Below, in pieces: positions 62,224 through 64,000 of a stretch of DNA of 64,000 nucleotides. The position numbers and the translations under genes are program-made. Every line of letters begins with the position of its first letter. The stretch's first letter is position 1. The notes beneath the pieces are model-generated. The model was not told the origin of the DNA. It ran no database searches and worked only from the letters and a program-made list of their open reading frames with translations. Origin of the DNA: Deltaproteobacteria bacterium (GTDB lineage: Bacteria; Desulfobacterota; DSM-4660; Desulfatiglandales; Desulfatiglandaceae); NCBI GenBank assembly GCA_021737785.1, contig JAIPDI010000004.1, forward strand, positions 110,037 to 174,036, in the 5' to 3' direction.

Positions 62224-63678
62224 GTGAAAGACAACGACCCTAAGCCCACAACCACTGATGCCGGCATCCCGGTATCCAGCGACGAGTTTTCCCTTACCGT
62301 AGGACCTGATGGCCCGATTCTGCTGCACGACCACTACCTCATGGAGCAGATGGCCAGCTTTAACCGGGAGATGATTCCGGACCGCCAGCCCCACGCCAAG
62401 GGCTCGGGGGCCTTTGGACATTTCGAGGTGACTCAGGACGTCAGCGCCTACACCAAGGCGGCCGTGTTTCAACCGGGTGAGAAGACCGACGTGCTGGCCA
62501 GGTTCTCCACGGTGGCGGGCGAGAGCGGCAGTCCCGACACCTGGCGGGACGTACGCGGCTTTGCGCTCAAGTTCTACACCACCCAGGGCAATTACGACAT
62601 GGTGGGGAACAACACGCCGGTGTTCTTCGTCCGTGACCCGATGAAATTTCAGCACTTCATCCACTCGCAGAAGCGCCGTGCGGAAAGCGGTCTGCGCGAC
62701 AACGACATGCAGTGGGACTTCTGGACCCTGTCTCCTGAGACTGCCCATCAGGTCACCATCCTCATGAGCGATCGCGGGGTCCCCCGAAGCTATCGGCACA
62801 TGAACGGCTACACGAGCCACACCTACATGTGGGTCAATGCCGAAGGCGAGCGCTTCTGGGTGAAATACCACTTCAAGACAGACCAGGGCATTGAGTACCT
62901 TACCCAGGAGGAGGCCGACCGGATCGCCGGCCAGGATGCCGACTACCACCGCCGCGATCTGTTTGAGGCCATCAAGCAAGGGGATCACCCCAGTTGGACC
63001 CTGAAGGTGCAGATCATGCCCTTCAAGGAGGCCGAGACCTACCGGTTCAACCCGTTTGACCTGACCAAGGTCTGGCCCCACGGCGACTACCCGGCCCAGG
63101 AAGTGGGCCGGCTCACCCTGGACCGAAATCCGAGCGATTTTCATGCGGAGATCGAGCAGGCGGCCTTCGAACCCAACAACCTCGTCCCGGGAATCGGCCC
63201 GAGCCCGGACAAGATGCTGCTCGCCCGCCTGATTTCCTATGCCGACGCCCACCGGGCACGCCTGGGGGTCAACTACCGGCAGATCCCGGTTAACCGTCCC
63301 AGGGTTCCGGTGCACAGCTACAGCAAGGGCGGCGCCATGCGGGTTGAGAACGTCTCCGATCCGGTCTACGCACCCAACTCAAAGGGCGGCCCCAAGGCCG
63401 ACACCGGGCAATATCCGGAGGTGGCCACCTGGAGTGCCAGCGGCGAGTTCATCCGCGCCGCTTATACCAAGCGCAAGGATGATGACGACTTCGGCCAGCC
63501 CGGCACCCTGGTGAGAGAGGTCATGGACGACGCGCAGCGAGACCGACTGGTGTCCAATGTGGTCGGGCACTTGAAAGCCGGCGTGTCAGAACCCGTGTTG
63601 AAGCGTGCCTTTGAATACTGGCGCAACATCGACAAAAAGATCGGCGATCGCATCGCCAAGGGCGTACAAGGGGGCTGA
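62224..63678 (+). CDS. katA: Monofunctional haem catalase
   Basis: A GTG start at 62224 behind GGAGGTATTATT gives 484 residues, the small-subunit (clade 3) size. Catalytic His is in [17 protein letters not shown], distal Asn in [19 protein letters not shown], and the haem-ligand Tyr in [14 protein letters not shown]. It dismutates H2O2 to water and O2. Third gene of the perR-peroxiredoxin-catalase cluster, 160 nt after the peroxiredoxin. High GC and a following REP-like element hint at acquisition from a proteobacterial donor. Confidence 0.96.
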   Translation: MKDNDPKPTTTDAGIPVSSDEFSLTVGPDGPILLHDHYLMEQMASFNREMIPDRQPHAKGSGAFGHFEVTQDVSAYTKAAVFQPGEKTDVLARFSTVAGESGSPDTWRDVRGFALKFYTTQGNYDMVGNNTPVFFVRDPMKFQHFIHSQKRRAESGLRDNDMQWDFWTLSPETAHQVTILMSDRGVPRSYRHMNGYTSHTYMWVNAEGERFWVKYHFKTDQGIEYLTQEEADRIAGQDADYHRRDLFEAIKQGDHPSWTLKVQIMPFKEAETYRFNPFDLTKVWPHGDYPAQEVGRLTLDRNPSDFHAEIEQAAFEPNNLVPGIGPSPDKMLLARLISYADAHRARLGVNYRQIPVNRPRVPVHSYSKGGAMRVENVSDPVYAPNSKGGPKADTGQYPEVATWSASGEFIRAAYTKRKDDDDFGQPGTLVREVMDDAQRDRLVSNVVGHLKAGVSEPVLKRAFEYWRNIDKKIGDRIAKGVQGG

Positions 63679-63718
63679 TCACTGCATACTTTGTGAGAGA
63701 GCAACCTTGTGAAGGATC

Positions 63719-63780
63719 TTGTGGGAGCGGCTTTCAGCCGCGATATGCCGGTGGGTCGCGGTTAGGAAACCGCTCTCACA
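63719..63780. repeat. REP/BIME-like palindromic element after the catalase gene
   Basis: TGTGGGAGCGG (63720-63730) and CCGCTCTCACA (63770-63780) are inverted, and inside them GCGGCTTTCAGCCGCGA mirrors TCGCGGTTAGGAAACCGC. GTGGGAGCGG..CCGCGA is the core of REP elements abundant in pseudomonads. Confidence 0.75.
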
Positions 63781-64000
63781 GTTATTCAAACGACGGATGA
63801 GGCAGTGTCTTCCTAAGGCGGCCTAAAGGCCGCAACCAAACAGGTTTCACCTATGGACGCTCGTGGGGGTCTCTGCCCAAGAGCTGCAATAAAATGCGGT
63901 CGTATCGTTCGGCGGCCGCCCCCGGGCTCCGAATAATGTTTACGGAAAGGCAGCAAGGACATACCGTCCCATGAAAGGCTGTACTTGGGGCTGGAACAGA
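63781..64000. other. Right-edge intergenic stretch
   Basis: No complete gene. A small hairpin GCGGCC/GGCCGC lies near 63820. A plus-strand ATG at 63974 preceded by AAGGA could start a gene beyond the edge, but only a few codons are visible. Confidence 0.35.

Overview
The window looks like chromosome of an anaerobic, probably sulfate-reducing or syntrophic, Desulfobacterota-type bacterium. This is inferred from gene content: a CoA-dependent fatty-acid oxidation operon with a B12 mutase, a large feo island, multi-PAS hybrid kinases, a Ku/LigD set, and an in-frame UGA that reads as selenocysteine. No rRNA, tRNA, CRISPR array or complete IS was seen.

Layout. 1-11.7 kb: a divergent aminotransferase (cut by the window edge), then a short-chain acyl-CoA operon of two thiolases, crotonase, acyl-CoA dehydrogenase, a two-subunit B12 mutase and its MeaB-type GTPase, followed by an XRE-cupin regulator and a second acyl-CoA dehydrogenase. 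The mutase carries Phe and Gln at the two substrate-specificity positions. That is the isobutyryl-CoA mutase signature, so the operon is best read as isobutyrate/butyrate oxidation. 11.7-18.7 kb (minus strand): a nitrogen block of GAF-ANTAR regulator, glutamate synthase-like protein, a PPDK_N/receiver-like protein and glutamate dehydrogenase. Between the regulator and the glutamate synthase gene lie a sigma70 promoter, two hexaloop hairpins and an overlapping terminator: an ANTAR antitermination leader. 19.1-23.6 kb (minus): ligD, two ku genes and a Cys-rich mini-protein (end joining).

24-33.7 kb: a ferrous-iron island (DtxR-type regulator, feoA, small protein, feoA, feoB, periplasmic proteins, Cys-rich FeoB-associated protein, porin). 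A conserved leader plus terminator occurs twice, before feoA2-feoB and before the porin. Porin copies and a broken methyltransferase show local duplication; a third, frameshifted porin piece lies at 38.2 kb. 33.7-40.8 kb: a hybrid kinase, a sodium/solute symporter behind an attenuator, and a large secreted protein.

42.4-50.6 kb: an accessory region that I read as an integron cassette array without a visible integrase. Five 60-62 nt attC-like sites and one degenerate site follow successive genes. The cassettes include a proteasome-like hypothetical, a GIY-YIG-type protein, a membrane protein, a BcgI-like nuclease-methylase plus specificity subunit, a HigBA-like module and a DUF4160/DUF2442 pair. 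51-60 kb: a 1660-residue hybrid kinase with a downstream methyltransferase; a minus-strand P-type ATPase and minimal zincin; and remnants of a diphthine-ammonia ligase and of a BrxA-like protein. 60.8-63.7 kb: a peroxide-defence cluster of a PerR-like regulator under a Fur-type box, a selenocysteine peroxiredoxin (UGA in place of the peroxidatic Cys, with a perfect SECIS-like hairpin) and a catalase, then a REP-like palindrome.
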